Positions 1 to 7,813 of a DNA stretch of 39,666 nucleotides are shown in pieces. The notes below the pieces were generated by a model. That model saw nothing but the letters and a program-made list of their open reading frames with translations, was not told where the DNA came from and searched no databases. The stretch spans positions 1 to 39,666 of the forward strand of contig CANQGA010000006.1 in the NCBI GenBank assembly GCA_947600145.1, written 5' to 3'. This DNA comes from an uncultured Lachnospiraceae bacterium (GTDB taxonomy: Bacteria > Bacillota > Clostridia > Lachnospirales > Lachnospiraceae). Each line of letters starts with the position of its first letter. Positions within the stretch are counted from its first letter, which is position 1. The position numbers and the translations under genes are program-made.

Positions 1-1
1 G

Positions 2-214
2 CGGAAGATCCTCTTCCTGGAGCTGGGCGTGGGCTACAACACCCCGGTGATCATCAAGTATCCGTTCTGGCAGATGACGGCATCCAATCCGGCGGCCATG
101 TACGCCTGCGTAAATTACGGGGAGGCGTACTGTCCGGAGGAGATCGCGGACAGGAGCGTCTGCGTCGACGGGGATATCGGGGAAGCGCTGAATGAGATCC
201 GCGGATATCAATAG
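2..214 (+). CDS. Sir2-like NAD-dependent deacylase, C-terminal fragment
   Basis: Only the last 70 codons are in the window; the reading frame is open from the left edge to the TAG at 212-214. The readable part begins RKILFLELGVGYNTPVIIKYPF, and the hydrophobic strand followed by GVGYNTP and then a YPF motif resembles the end of Sir2-family proteins, where this region closes the Rossmann fold and contacts NAD. The catalytic His and zinc cysteines would lie upstream, outside the window, so activity cannot be judged. It is followed by 116 bp of AT-rich sequence with a promoter for the next gene, so it is probably the last gene of its own transcript. The family call rests on this short tail only. 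Confidence 0.6.
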   Translation, partial: RKILFLELGVGYNTPVIIKYPFWQMTASNPAAMYACVNYGEAYCPEEIADRSVCVDGDIGEALNEIRGYQ

Positions 215-241
215 ACAATACAATATATGATCCATATCAAA

Positions 242-260
242 ATATATATTTTACTTATGG
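242..260 (+). promoter_or_regulatory. 19-bp element shared with the isocitrate dehydrogenase promoter
   Basis: The sequence ATATATATTTTACTTATGG is identical to positions 4588-4606 in front of the dehydrogenase gene. It lies at about -44 to -26 relative to the predicted start site in both places. It contains ATAT-N7-TTAT (244-258), one mismatch from ATAA-N7-TTAT, the motif described for the citrate-responsive LysR regulator CcpC of Bacillus. Use as a shared operator is an inference; part of the identity may simply be a common -35 region. Confidence 0.5.
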
Positions 261-279
261 CTGCCCTCAGTTATATAAT
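251..279 (+). promoter_or_regulatory. Aconitase gene promoter
   Basis: TTACTT (251-256), a 17-bp spacer, then a perfect TATAAT (274-279). The weak -35 box lies inside the 19-bp shared element, as expected for a regulated vegetative promoter. Confidence 0.55.
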
Positions 280-330
280 TAAAAAAATGCACATTATCTC
301 AGGCAATCAGGCAAAGGAGGGTATTTTCTC

Positions 331-2307
331 ATGGCAATGAATCTGTCAAAAAAGATCCTGGCGGCCCACCTGGCGCAGCCGTCGGACATGGTTCCGGGGG
401 AGGAGATCTATCTGAAGGTAGACCAGACCCTGACCCATGATATCAACGCGGTCATGACCTATCTGGCGTTCGAGCAGATCGGTCTTGACAGGACCCAGGT
501 GGAGACCAGCGTAAGCTATCTGGACCACAATCTGCTGTACATGGATTTCAAGACGCCGGACGACCATATCTATCTTCAGTCCATCGCGAAGAAGTACGGC
601 GTCTATGTGTCGCGCCCCGGCAACGGCATCTGCCACGCGGTGCATGTGGCCCGTTTCGGCGTACCCGGCAAGCTTTCCATGGGCGGCGACAGCCATACGC
701 CTCACGGCGGCTCCATCGGCATGATGTGCATCGGCGTGGGCGGCATGGATGTGGCGACCGCCATGACCGGCGTGCCCATGCGCCTGAAAATGCCGCAGAT
801 CATCAAGGTGAATCTGACCGGGCATCTCCGCCCCGGCTGCAGCGCCAAGGACGTGATCCTGGAGATGCTGCGCCGCAATACCGTGAAGGGCGGTCTCGGG
901 AAGATCTATGAGTATGTGGGGCCGGGCGCCGCGGAGCTGGAGGTCGAAGACCGGGTGACCATCACCAACATGGGCGCCGAGCTGGGCGCTACCACTTCCA
1001 TTTTCCCGGCGGACGAACAGGTCCGCAGATTCATGCGCGCCGTGGGGAGAGAGGATCAGTACATAGAGCTTCTGCCGGACGAAGGCGCGGAATATGACGG
1101 CGAGATCGAGATCGATCTGAGCGGGCTGGAGCCGCTGATCGCCTGCCCGCACCAGCCGGACAATGTCTGCAAAGTCAGCGAGGCGGAGCAGAAGGCGGTC
1201 CAGCAGGTGCTGATCGGCGGCTGCACCAACGGTTCTTACAAGGATATCGCCAAGGCGGCCCTGGTTCTTAAAGGACGTCATGTCCATGAAAATGTCAGCT
1301 GTACCTGCATCGTGGATTCCAGGCAGATCTACAGGCAGCTTTTGAAGGACGGCTATATCGATATGATGCTGGAGGCCGGAGTCCGTTTCCTGGAGCTGGC
1401 CTGCGGCCCCTGCTGCGCCATCGGCCAGACGCCTGCCACCAACGGCGTGGCGGTCCGCACGACCAACCGCAATTTCCGCGGCCGTTCCGGCAACCCCAAC
1501 GCCCTGGTCTATCTGGTAAGCCCGGAGACCGCGGCGGCATGCGCCGTTACCGACCGGTTTGCCACGGCGGAAGAGGTCATGGGAGAAGATGTGAAGATCC
1601 TGGACACCATCCATACGCCGGAGGTGTTTTTGGAGGATAACGACGCCCTGCTGATCGCCCCGATCGAGGACGCGGGGGAGAGGGCGGACGTGGAAGTCGT
1701 CAAAGGTCCGAATATCGCGTTCCTGCCGGTGCCGGATGCGCCTGAACAGCATCTGGAGTGCCGCGTCAGCTTGAAGGCGGGGGATAACATTTCCACCGAC
1801 GATATCACGCCGGCCAGCGCCGAGTTTTCCAGCATGCGGTCCAATATTCCGCTGATGAGCCAGTACTGCTATCACCGCTACGATCCGTCGTTCGCGGAGA
1901 GGGCGAGGGAGCTGGGCAAGAGTATCATCATCGGCGGCGAGAATTACGGCCAGGGTTCTTCCCGCGAGCACGCGGCCATCAACCCGATGTATCTGGGCGT
2001 GAAGGCGGTCATCGCCAAGAGCATGGCCCGCATCCACAAAGGCAACCTGGTGAACCACGGCGTGATCCCGATGACCTTCGCGGATCCGGATGACTATGAT
2101 AAGATCGACCAGATGGATGAGATCGTGATCGACGGTCTCCGCGACCAGATGGCCGCGCGGGAGGTCGCGATTACGGACAAGACAAAGAAGCTCACGTTTA
2201 AGGCGAAGCTGGATCTCTCCGACGATGAGCTGGAGGTGCTTTTGTGCGGCGGCCAGCTGCGGTATCTGAAAAATGAGCTGAAGCAGAGGGGCGTCATCGC
2301 CGAATGA
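331..2307 (+). CDS. acnA: Aconitate hydratase (compact, Aquifex-type)
   Basis: Aconitase interconverts citrate and isocitrate in the cytoplasm with a [4Fe-4S] cluster. At 658 residues it has the size of the compact Aquifex/clostridial type rather than the ~900-residue AcnA. The three cluster ligands are visible as C298 in GGCTNGS and C358/C361 in LACGPCCAIG. The C-terminal swivel domain starts near residue 465, with the family signature IIGGENYGQGSSREHA. The start is fixed by AAAGGAGGG (313-321) nine bases before the ATG. The downstream kinase, transporter and isocitrate dehydrogenase make a citrate-to-2-oxoglutarate role likely. A homoaconitase or isopropylmalate isomerase would also carry the ligands, but those are usually split or shorter, and the neighbouring dehydrogenase favours aconitase. 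The symbol is by function; acn would serve equally. Confidence 0.93.
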   Translation: MAMNLSKKILAAHLAQPSDMVPGEEIYLKVDQTLTHDINAVMTYLAFEQIGLDRTQVETSVSYLDHNLLYMDFKTPDDHIYLQSIAKKYGVYVSRPGNGICHAVHVARFGVPGKLSMGGDSHTPHGGSIGMMCIGVGGMDVATAMTGVPMRLKMPQIIKVNLTGHLRPGCSAKDVILEMLRRNTVKGGLGKIYEYVGPGAAELEVEDRVTITNMGAELGATTSIFPADEQVRRFMRAVGREDQYIELLPDEGAEYDGEIEIDLSGLEPLIACPHQPDNVCKVSEAEQKAVQQVLIGGCTNGSYKDIAKAALVLKGRHVHENVSCTCIVDSRQIYRQLLKDGYIDMMLEAGVRFLELACGPCCAIGQTPATNGVAVRTTNRNFRGRSGNPNALVYLVSPETAAACAVTDRFATAEEVMGEDVKILDTIHTPEVFLEDNDALLIAPIEDAGERADVEVVKGPNIAFLPVPDAPEQHLECRVSLKAGDNISTDDITPASAEFSSMRSNIPLMSQYCYHRYDPSFAERARELGKSIIIGGENYGQGSSREHAAINPMYLGVKAVIAKSMARIHKGNLVNHGVIPMTFADPDDYDKIDQMDEIVIDGLRDQMAAREVAITDKTKKLTFKAKLDLSDDELEVLLCGGQLRYLKNELKQRGVIAE

Positions 2308-3557
2308 GCGGCGGAATGGAGACATCGATGAATCAGGAACTGAGGAAGGACGCGTTTGATATCGCGCGTGCCGCGGTCAGCGCGGCCGGCCCCGACGCCG
2401 CGGTGGAAAGGGCCCTTAAGAACTGTACGATGACCGGACGAGTGGTCCTCGCCGCGGTGGGGAAAGCGGCCTGGCAGATGGCCTGCGCGGCCGTGCGGCT
2501 GCTGCCTCAGCCGCCTGCGGAGGGGATCGTGGTCACCAAATACGGGCACGTGAAGGGAGATATTCCCGGCGTGACCTGTTATGAAGCGGGCCATCCGGTG
2601 CCGGATGAGAACAGCTTCGCCGCGACGCGCGCGGTTCTGTCGGCGACGGAACATCTGACCGGACAGGACACCGTACTGTTCCTTCTGTCCGGCGGCGGAA
2701 GCGCGCTGTTTGAGGATCCTCTCATCCCGGCGGCGGAGCTGAAGGATATTACCCGGCAGCTGCTGGCATGCGGCGCGGACATCGTGGAAATGAACACCGT
2801 GCGCAAACGGCTGTCCGCGGTAAAAGGCGGCCGCTTTGCGCAGTGGTGCAGCCCGGCCGGGGTGGAGGCGGTGATCCTTTCCGACATTCTGGGAGATCCG
2901 CTGGATATGATCGCGTCCGGCCCGGCCGCGCCGGATCCAGCGACGGCGGCGCAGGCGCAGGCTGTCGCGGAAAAGTATCGGCTGAACTTAAGCGCCGCCG
3001 CGCGGGCCTGTCTGGCAAAGGAGACGCCGAAGGAGCTGTCCAACGTCCATACGCAGGTGATCGGCAGCGTCCGGGAGCTGTGCGCGGCGGCGGCCCGGCA
3101 GTGCCGCGCGCTGGGTTATGAACCGATTCTCCTCACTGACCGGCTGGACTGCGAGGCGAGGGAGGCCGGGAGATTCCTGGCGGATATCCTGCGCACACAC
3201 GCGGGGTCCGGCAGGAAGCTGGCCTATATCGCGGGCGGCGAGACGGTAGTACACCTGACCGGAAATGGTCTCGGCGGCCGGAACCAGGAGCTGGCGCTGG
3301 CAGCCGCGCCGGGCATCGCGGGCCTTAACGCCTGCGTGTTCAGCGTGGGGAGCGACGGAACGGACGGCCCTACCGACGCCGCCGGCGGCATCGTGGACGG
3401 TGATACGCTGACCGAACTGAAGGCGCGGGATATCGATATTTTTGAGACGCTGCAGAACAACGACGCCTACCACGCCCTAAAGGCGGCGGACGGACTGATC
3501 GTTACCGGACCTACCGGCACCAATGTCAACGACGTGGCGGTGGCGCTGCTGGGTTAG
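2304..3557 (+). CDS. MOFRL-family glycerate 2-kinase
   Basis: Predicted cytoplasmic kinase of the GckA/TtuD (MOFRL) family, which makes 2-phosphoglycerate from D-glycerate and ATP. At 417 residues it fits the family. Visible signatures are the early KAAWQMA segment, VVTKYGHVKG, the glycine-rich FLLSGGGSALFEDP, the VRKRLSAVKGGRFA stretch, and a C-terminal MOFRL domain with GGETVVHLTGNGLGGRNQELAL and SVGSDGTDGPTDAAGG. The longest frame overlaps the aconitase stop in an ATGA, implying translational coupling. A later ATG at 2328 (giving MNQELRKDAF) sits behind ATGGAG and matches the usual family N-terminus better, so the true start may be there. Placement in a citrate/isocitrate cluster is unusual for this enzyme; the substrate is inferred from family only. 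Confidence 0.88.
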   Translation: MSGGMETSMNQELRKDAFDIARAAVSAAGPDAAVERALKNCTMTGRVVLAAVGKAAWQMACAAVRLLPQPPAEGIVVTKYGHVKGDIPGVTCYEAGHPVPDENSFAATRAVLSATEHLTGQDTVLFLLSGGGSALFEDPLIPAAELKDITRQLLACGADIVEMNTVRKRLSAVKGGRFAQWCSPAGVEAVILSDILGDPLDMIASGPAAPDPATAAQAQAVAEKYRLNLSAAARACLAKETPKELSNVHTQVIGSVRELCAAAARQCRALGYEPILLTDRLDCEAREAGRFLADILRTHAGSGRKLAYIAGGETVVHLTGNGLGGRNQELALAAAPGIAGLNACVFSVGSDGTDGPTDAAGGIVDGDTLTELKARDIDIFETLQNNDAYHALKAADGLIVTGPTGTNVNDVAVALLG

Positions 3558-3584
3558 GGCATTTGCCCGCGCGGAAGGAGACCT

Positions 3585-4505
3585 ATGAACCTGAACGAAT
3601 TATTTGAACTGCAGTTTATGATGTTTATCCTGATGGGAGTCGGATTCTTTCTGAGGAAGAGGAACATCCTGACCGTTGAAGGCAAGCGGATGCTGACGGA
3701 TCTTGTCATCGACGTGATCCTGCCCTGCAATATCGTCAACGCGTTTTCCATCGAATTCAATCATGACCTTCTGATGGCCGGACTGCAGGTGCTTCTGATC
3801 TCTCTGGTGCTGCAGCTGTTCTGCACGCTGGTCAGCGCCTTCTGCTATAAGAAAGTTCCGAAGCGGCAGAGGATGATCCTGCAGTACGGCACGGTCTGCT
3901 CCAACGCCGGTTTTTTAGGCAATCCCATCGCCGAGGGACTCTACGGTTCCCTGGGGCTTCTGTACGCGTCCATCTATCTGATCCCCCAGCGGATCGTCAT
4001 GTGGTCGGCGGGCGTGTCCTATTTCACCGAATCGCCGGATAAGAAGGAAGTGTTTAAGAAGGTCGTCACCCACCCGTGCATCATCGCCGTATTTATCGGC
4101 ATGTTCCTGATGCTGACCCAGATCCAGCTGCCTGGCGTGATAAGCCGCAGCGTGAAGAGCCTGGGCAGCTGCAACACGGCGATGACCATGATCCTGATCG
4201 GCCTGATCCTGGCCGACGCCGGATTTAAGAACATGGTCAACAGGATCACGGTGGTCTTCTCCGTGATCCGGCTGCTGGCGATCCCGCTGGCCGTGATGGC
4301 CGGCTGTTATCTGTTTCACGTGGATTCCACGGCGGCGGGCCTCTCCGTTGTCCTGGCGGCCATGCCGGCCGGTTCCACCACGGCGCTTCTGGCCGCCAAA
4401 TATCACGGCGACGAGGTATTCGCTTCCCAGTGCGTGGTGCTGACGACGATCCTGTCGATGGCGCTTCTGCCGGTGTGGTGCGTCGTGCTGGGCTGGGTGT
4501 TCTGA
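3585..4505 (+). CDS. AEC-family (auxin efflux carrier type) transporter
   Basis: A 306-residue, very hydrophobic protein with roughly eight to ten membrane segments arranged in two halves, as in the AEC family. The N-terminal half carries the family pattern with ILMGVGFFLRKRNILT and VIDVILPCNIVNAF; a proline in a broken helix of this kind is typical. The C-terminal half ends in VVLAAMPAGSTTALLAAKYHGD, also typical. AEC members in Firmicutes include malate and other organic-anion permeases, so movement of a di- or tricarboxylate or hydroxyacid would suit the neighbours, but the substrate is not readable from sequence. GGAAGGAG precedes the ATG and the gene lies 27 bp after the kinase, so they are probably cotranscribed. 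Confidence 0.85.
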   Translation: MNLNELFELQFMMFILMGVGFFLRKRNILTVEGKRMLTDLVIDVILPCNIVNAFSIEFNHDLLMAGLQVLLISLVLQLFCTLVSAFCYKKVPKRQRMILQYGTVCSNAGFLGNPIAEGLYGSLGLLYASIYLIPQRIVMWSAGVSYFTESPDKKEVFKKVVTHPCIIAVFIGMFLMLTQIQLPGVISRSVKSLGSCNTAMTMILIGLILADAGFKNMVNRITVVFSVIRLLAIPLAVMAGCYLFHVDSTAAGLSVVLAAMPAGSTTALLAAKYHGDEVFASQCVVLTTILSMALLPVWCVVLGWVF

Positions 4506-4587
4506 CGCGGCACGGGCCGGGGCGATATGCTCAGGAATCTTCTGCGCGGCAAGACGATAGACAAAATCATATAAAATACATAGCAAT

Positions 4588-4606
4588 ATATATATTTTAC
4601 TTATGG
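4588..4606 (+). promoter_or_regulatory. Second copy of the 19-bp acn/icd element
   Basis: Identical to 242-260 over all 19 bases and at the same distance (13 versus 14 bp) from the -10 box. The flanking sequence differs, so this is not a long recent duplication of the whole promoter. It is a candidate common operator for the two enzymes. Confidence 0.5.
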
Positions 4607-4624
4607 AAATAACTGCGCTATACT
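4597..4624 (+). promoter_or_regulatory. Isocitrate dehydrogenase promoter
   Basis: TTACTT (4597-4602), a 16-bp spacer and TATACT (4619-4624). It indicates that this gene is transcribed separately from the three genes upstream, although readthrough cannot be excluded because no terminator is visible after 4505. Confidence 0.5.
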
Positions 4625-4667
4625 ATTTTTACAAAAGAAGAACGGAACTATAAGGAGGGTATTTCAG

Positions 4668-5846
4668 ATGAGCGTGGACAGAGAAAATGAGATCAGGGCG
4701 GCGCAGGAAAAGTTCGGGGAACTGATCCGGTCGGAGTTCGACCGCATCGAGCGGATGAAAGCGGATCAGGAGATCACGGATTTTGACAAACTGGATAAGA
4801 TCGTCATCGGCGTCATGCCCGGCGACGGCATCGGCCCGATCATCATGAAGCAGGCCCTGCGGGTCCTGAATAACCTGCTGGCGCCGGAGATCGAAAGCGG
4901 CCGCATCGAGCTGCGCCATATCGAGGGCATGACCATCGAGAACCGCGCGGCGAAGCTGCAGAGCCTTCCGGACGACGTCTTTGAGGAGATCAAAAAGTGC
5001 AACGTCCTGATCAAGGGGCCCATGGTCACGCCGAGGGCCGGCGAGCCCTGGCCCAACCTGGTCAGCGCCAACAGCCTGCTGCGCCGGGGACTGGAGCTGT
5101 TCGCCGCGGTCCGTCCGATCCGCATCCCGGAGAAGGGCATCGACTGGACTTTCTTCCGTGAGAACATCGAAGGCGAGTACATCTGGGGCAACAAGGGCAT
5201 TCAGGTCAACGACGATCTGGCTGTGGATTTCAAGGTCCAGACCAGCCAGGGCAGCGAGCGCATCGCCAGAATGGCCTTTGACTACGCGAGAAAGAACGGC
5301 AAGAAGAACGTGACTATCGTCACCAAGGCCAATATCGTGAAGCTGGCCGACGGCAATTTCATCAAGGCGGTCCGCAAGGTGGGCGAGGAGTATCCGGAGA
5401 TCGAGATCCAGGAGAGACTGGTGGACGCCATGGCTGCCAAGATGCTGGATCCGCAGTTCAACGCGGGGATCGAGGTCATCGTTCTGCCCAACCTTTACGG
5501 CGATATCGTCACCGATGTGGCGGCGGAGCACCAGGGCGGTCTGGGCACCGCTTCCTCCTCCAACCTGGGCAATAAATACGCGATGTTTGAGGCGATCCAC
5601 GGCACGGCTCCGTATCTGATGAGCCATGGCCGCGGCGAGTACGCGGATCCCTGCTCCCTGATCCGGGCGGCGGGTATGCTGATGGCCCACATCGGCTGCG
5701 CGGACCGGAAAGCGGTCCTGGATCAGGCGCTGGATATCTGTACGGTCACCGAGCGTAAGAGAGTGGTCACCACCGATACGGACGGCGCCAGCGCGGCGGA
5801 ATTCACCGATTATCTGCTGGAGACCATCGACAGCCTGAAGAAATGA
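4668..5846 (+). CDS. icd: Isocitrate/isopropylmalate-family dehydrogenase, probable isocitrate dehydrogenase
   Basis: A 392-residue beta-decarboxylating dehydrogenase of the IDH/IMDH family. It shows GVMPGDGIGPIIMKQALRVL near residue 50, the substrate-loop region with FFRENIEGEYIWGNKG, the KNVTIVTKANIVK segment with the catalytic lysine, and the C-terminal NLYGDIVTDVAAEHQGGLGTASSSNLG with metal-binding aspartates, followed by AIHGTAPYLMSHG. Isopropylmalate or tartrate dehydrogenase is possible on family grounds. However, aconitase at the head of the cluster and the shared 19-bp promoter element argue for isocitrate to 2-oxoglutarate. The N-terminal ~45 residues form a charged extension before the Rossmann-like core. 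The AAGGAGGGTATTT block at 4652-4664 is identical to that before aconitase. Cofactor preference (NAD or NADP) was not determined. Confidence 0.85.
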   Translation: MSVDRENEIRAAQEKFGELIRSEFDRIERMKADQEITDFDKLDKIVIGVMPGDGIGPIIMKQALRVLNNLLAPEIESGRIELRHIEGMTIENRAAKLQSLPDDVFEEIKKCNVLIKGPMVTPRAGEPWPNLVSANSLLRRGLELFAAVRPIRIPEKGIDWTFFRENIEGEYIWGNKGIQVNDDLAVDFKVQTSQGSERIARMAFDYARKNGKKNVTIVTKANIVKLADGNFIKAVRKVGEEYPEIEIQERLVDAMAAKMLDPQFNAGIEVIVLPNLYGDIVTDVAAEHQGGLGTASSSNLGNKYAMFEAIHGTAPYLMSHGRGEYADPCSLIRAAGMLMAHIGCADRKAVLDQALDICTVTERKRVVTTDTDGASAAEFTDYLLETIDSLKK

Positions 5847-5854
5847 CCGTGTTC

Positions 5855-5883
5855 TTGACATTTCCGGGCTGAATCACTATAAT
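5855..5883 (+). promoter_or_regulatory. Perfect consensus vegetative promoter for the degV gene
   Basis: TTGACA (5855-5860), exactly 17 bp, then TATAAT (5878-5883). Both hexamers match consensus at all six positions. The predicted RNA start near 5890 gives a leader of about 79 nt. Confidence 0.8.
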
Positions 5884-5968
5884 TGACCTCAGAAAATGAT
5901 CCGGGACGCAGGCCGCTGCCGTTGTACCCCGCGACTGTACGCGAACGGAGAAAGATGAGGTTAAGGTT

Positions 5969-6811
5969 ATGAGGATACGGATCACGGCAGACAGCACCTG
6001 CGATCTGACGCCGGAGCTGGTCAGTAAGTATGGGATCACGATTACGCCCCTGACGGTAAACTGTGCGGGGACAAGCTATAAGGACGGGGCGGATATCTCC
6101 CCGGATGAGCTCTATGCGAAGATCAGCGCCAGCGGGCAGCTCGGCTCCACGGCGGCGGTGAACGTCCAGGAATACCTGGATGTGTTCGGGCAGCTTCTTG
6201 AGGAATGCGACGCCATCGTCCATTTCACGATCAGCGCGGAGATGTCCTCCTGTTATCAGAACGCGTGTCTGGCCGCGGAGGAGCTGGGCAATGTCTATGT
6301 GGTGGACAGCCGGAACCTGTCGACCGGGATCGGCCATCTGGTGCTGGATGCCTGCGATATGGCGGCGGCCGGAATGGACGCGGAGGAGATCAAGAGGACG
6401 CTGGACGCCCGGAAGGAGAAGCTGGACGTGAGCTTTCTGGTCAGCACGCTGGATTATCTGCGCAAGGGCGGGCGCTGTACCGCGCTTGCCGCGCTTGGCG
6501 CCAATATCCTGAAGCTCCACCCCTGCATCTATGTGAAGGACGGCGTCATGGGCGTGGGAAGAAAGTACCGCGGCGCCATGGGGCGCTGCCTGACCGCGTA
6601 TGTGAAGGATCAGCTGGGGGATCTTTCCACAGTGGATACGAGAAGGATCTTTATCACGGATTCCGGCATCGACCAGGAGATCCGGGACGCGGTGGAGAAG
6701 GCGGTGCGGGATCTGGCGCCGTTTGAGGAGATCTTCCACACGCGGGCCGGCTGCACGGTGTCCTGCCATTGCGGGCCCGGGACGCTGGGGATCCTGTTCT
6801 ATCGGAAATGA
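5969..6811 (+). CDS. DegV family protein (fatty-acid binding)
   Basis: DegV proteins bind a fatty acid between two alpha/beta domains; some act as FakB subunits that present fatty acid to the kinase FakA. At 280 residues the length is normal. The N-terminus RIRITADSTCDLTPELVSKYGI and the following loop SGQLGSTAAVNVQEYLDVF are typical, as are ISAEMSSCYQNA, VVDSRNLSTGIGHLV and LVSTLDYLRKGGRC. No signal peptide is present, so it acts in the cytoplasm. The gene is monocistronic by appearance: a strong promoter lies 86 bp upstream and a hairpin follows at 6828. No FakA-like gene is in the window, so a FakB role is not shown. Confidence 0.9.
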   Translation: MRIRITADSTCDLTPELVSKYGITITPLTVNCAGTSYKDGADISPDELYAKISASGQLGSTAAVNVQEYLDVFGQLLEECDAIVHFTISAEMSSCYQNACLAAEELGNVYVVDSRNLSTGIGHLVLDACDMAAAGMDAEEIKRTLDARKEKLDVSFLVSTLDYLRKGGRCTALAALGANILKLHPCIYVKDGVMGVGRKYRGAMGRCLTAYVKDQLGDLSTVDTRRIFITDSGIDQEIRDAVEKAVRDLAPFEEIFHTRAGCTVSCHCGPGTLGILFYRK

Positions 6812-6827
6812 ATACGGAATGAGAAAG

Positions 6828-6852
6828 CAGGCGGTTCGGAATGAGCCGCCTG
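6828..6852 (+). terminator. Hairpin after degV, possible weak terminator
   Basis: A 10-bp stem (6828-6837 with 6843-6852, one G-T pair) and a 5-nt loop, followed by only three T residues. It could stop degV transcripts or sit in the leader of the LysR gene 23 bp further on. Confidence 0.5.
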
Positions 6853-6875
6853 TTTGAGGATACGGAGGTGTTTCC

Positions 6876-7796
6876 ATGGATTTTCGCGAACTGACCTACA
6901 TAACTGCGGTGGCCGACTGCGGCAGCATCACGGCGGCAGCCCGGAAGCTCTATATCTCCCAGCCGTCGTTAAGCTACATCGTCTCCAAGGTCGAGCAGGA
7001 TATGGGCGTGAAGCTCTTCGAGCGGAAGAATTATCCGCTTACCCTGACCTACGCCGGGGAGAAGTATGTGGAGACGGCCCGCAGGATCCTGGCGCTTTCC
7101 GGAAACCTGAGGCGTGAGCTTACGGATATCGGCGGAGGCGAGAAGGGACGCGTCGGGATCGGGATCCCCACGGAGCGCGCCGGTTATATGCTGCCGGAAG
7201 CGCTCATGCGGTTCCGGGAAAAGTTTCCCGGGATCGACGTGCGGCTTTATGAGGCGAACTCGGATGACCTTCTGGAGCTTCTGATGAAGGACGAGATCAA
7301 TTTCTACATTATTCCCAGGAGCCGGGCCGATCTGCCGGAAGGCGTGAAGACGGAGCTGATCTACCGGGAGAAGCTGTATCTGGTGGCCGGGCCGGGCGTG
7401 ATCACGCCTGACAGGATGAAGGAGGCCGTCCGCCGGATCGTGAGTCTGGGGAAGCTGAAAGAGGAGACGTTCATTCTGCTTAAGAAAGGGCACGCCATCC
7501 GCAAGAAGGCGGACGCGCTCCTGAAGCGGCACAAGATCACGCCGGAGCGCGTCATGGAGGTATCCAGCTGCATCTCGGCGGTCCAGCTGGCGAACGCCGG
7601 GCTCGGCGTAACTGTCGTGCCGGAGCGCGCGGTGGAAGTACTCGGCGGTCCGGAGAAGTTCTGCTGCTATCAGTACGCGGATGAGCCGGACGTCTGGGAT
7701 GTGAACGCGGTCTATAAGGAAGACGCTTATCTGGACCGCTCGGAGCGGTATCTGATCGAACTGCTCAAGGAGCTCTTCCGCGGAGAAAACGGCTGA
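6876..7796 (+). CDS. LysR family transcriptional regulator
   Basis: A 306-residue LysR-type regulator. The winged helix-turn-helix is at residues ~1-60, with the recognition pattern GSITAAARKLYISQPSLSYIVSKVEQDMG and then LFERKNYPLTLTYAGE. The effector domain starts with KGRVGIGIPTERAGYMLPEAL. The start is fixed by GGAGGTGTTTCC immediately before the ATG. It is not divergent from an obvious target, which leaves its regulon open. Because the aconitase and isocitrate dehydrogenase promoters 2-6.6 kb upstream share a motif close to the CcpC consensus, a CcpC-like role is a testable idea, not an assignment. The gene converges with the AraC gene, 17 bp separating the two stops. Confidence 0.92.
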   Translation: MDFRELTYITAVADCGSITAAARKLYISQPSLSYIVSKVEQDMGVKLFERKNYPLTLTYAGEKYVETARRILALSGNLRRELTDIGGGEKGRVGIGIPTERAGYMLPEALMRFREKFPGIDVRLYEANSDDLLELLMKDEINFYIIPRSRADLPEGVKTELIYREKLYLVAGPGVITPDRMKEAVRRIVSLGKLKEETFILLKKGHAIRKKADALLKRHKITPERVMEVSSCISAVQLANAGLGVTVVPERAVEVLGGPEKFCCYQYADEPDVWDVNAVYKEDAYLDRSERYLIELLKELFRGENG

Positions 7797-7813
7797 CCTG
7801 CCGCCCGGGTCCT

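Noticed and set aside
346-2325. Open frame of 659 codons on the minus strand across the whole aconitase gene
   Set aside because: It is the antisense shadow of a clear aconitase. GC-rich third positions remove stop codons; the product is rich in His, Arg, Asp and Leu with no recognisable domain and no ribosome site.
4629-5861. Open frame of 410 codons antisense to the isocitrate dehydrogenase
   Set aside because: No family resemblance, and it would overlap the dehydrogenase and both promoters.
5884-5968. Complete cobalamin riboswitch before degV
   Set aside because: Only part of the core resembles the consensus. There is no room for a ~200-nt aptamer between the promoter and the gene, so it is kept only as a possible remnant in the findings.
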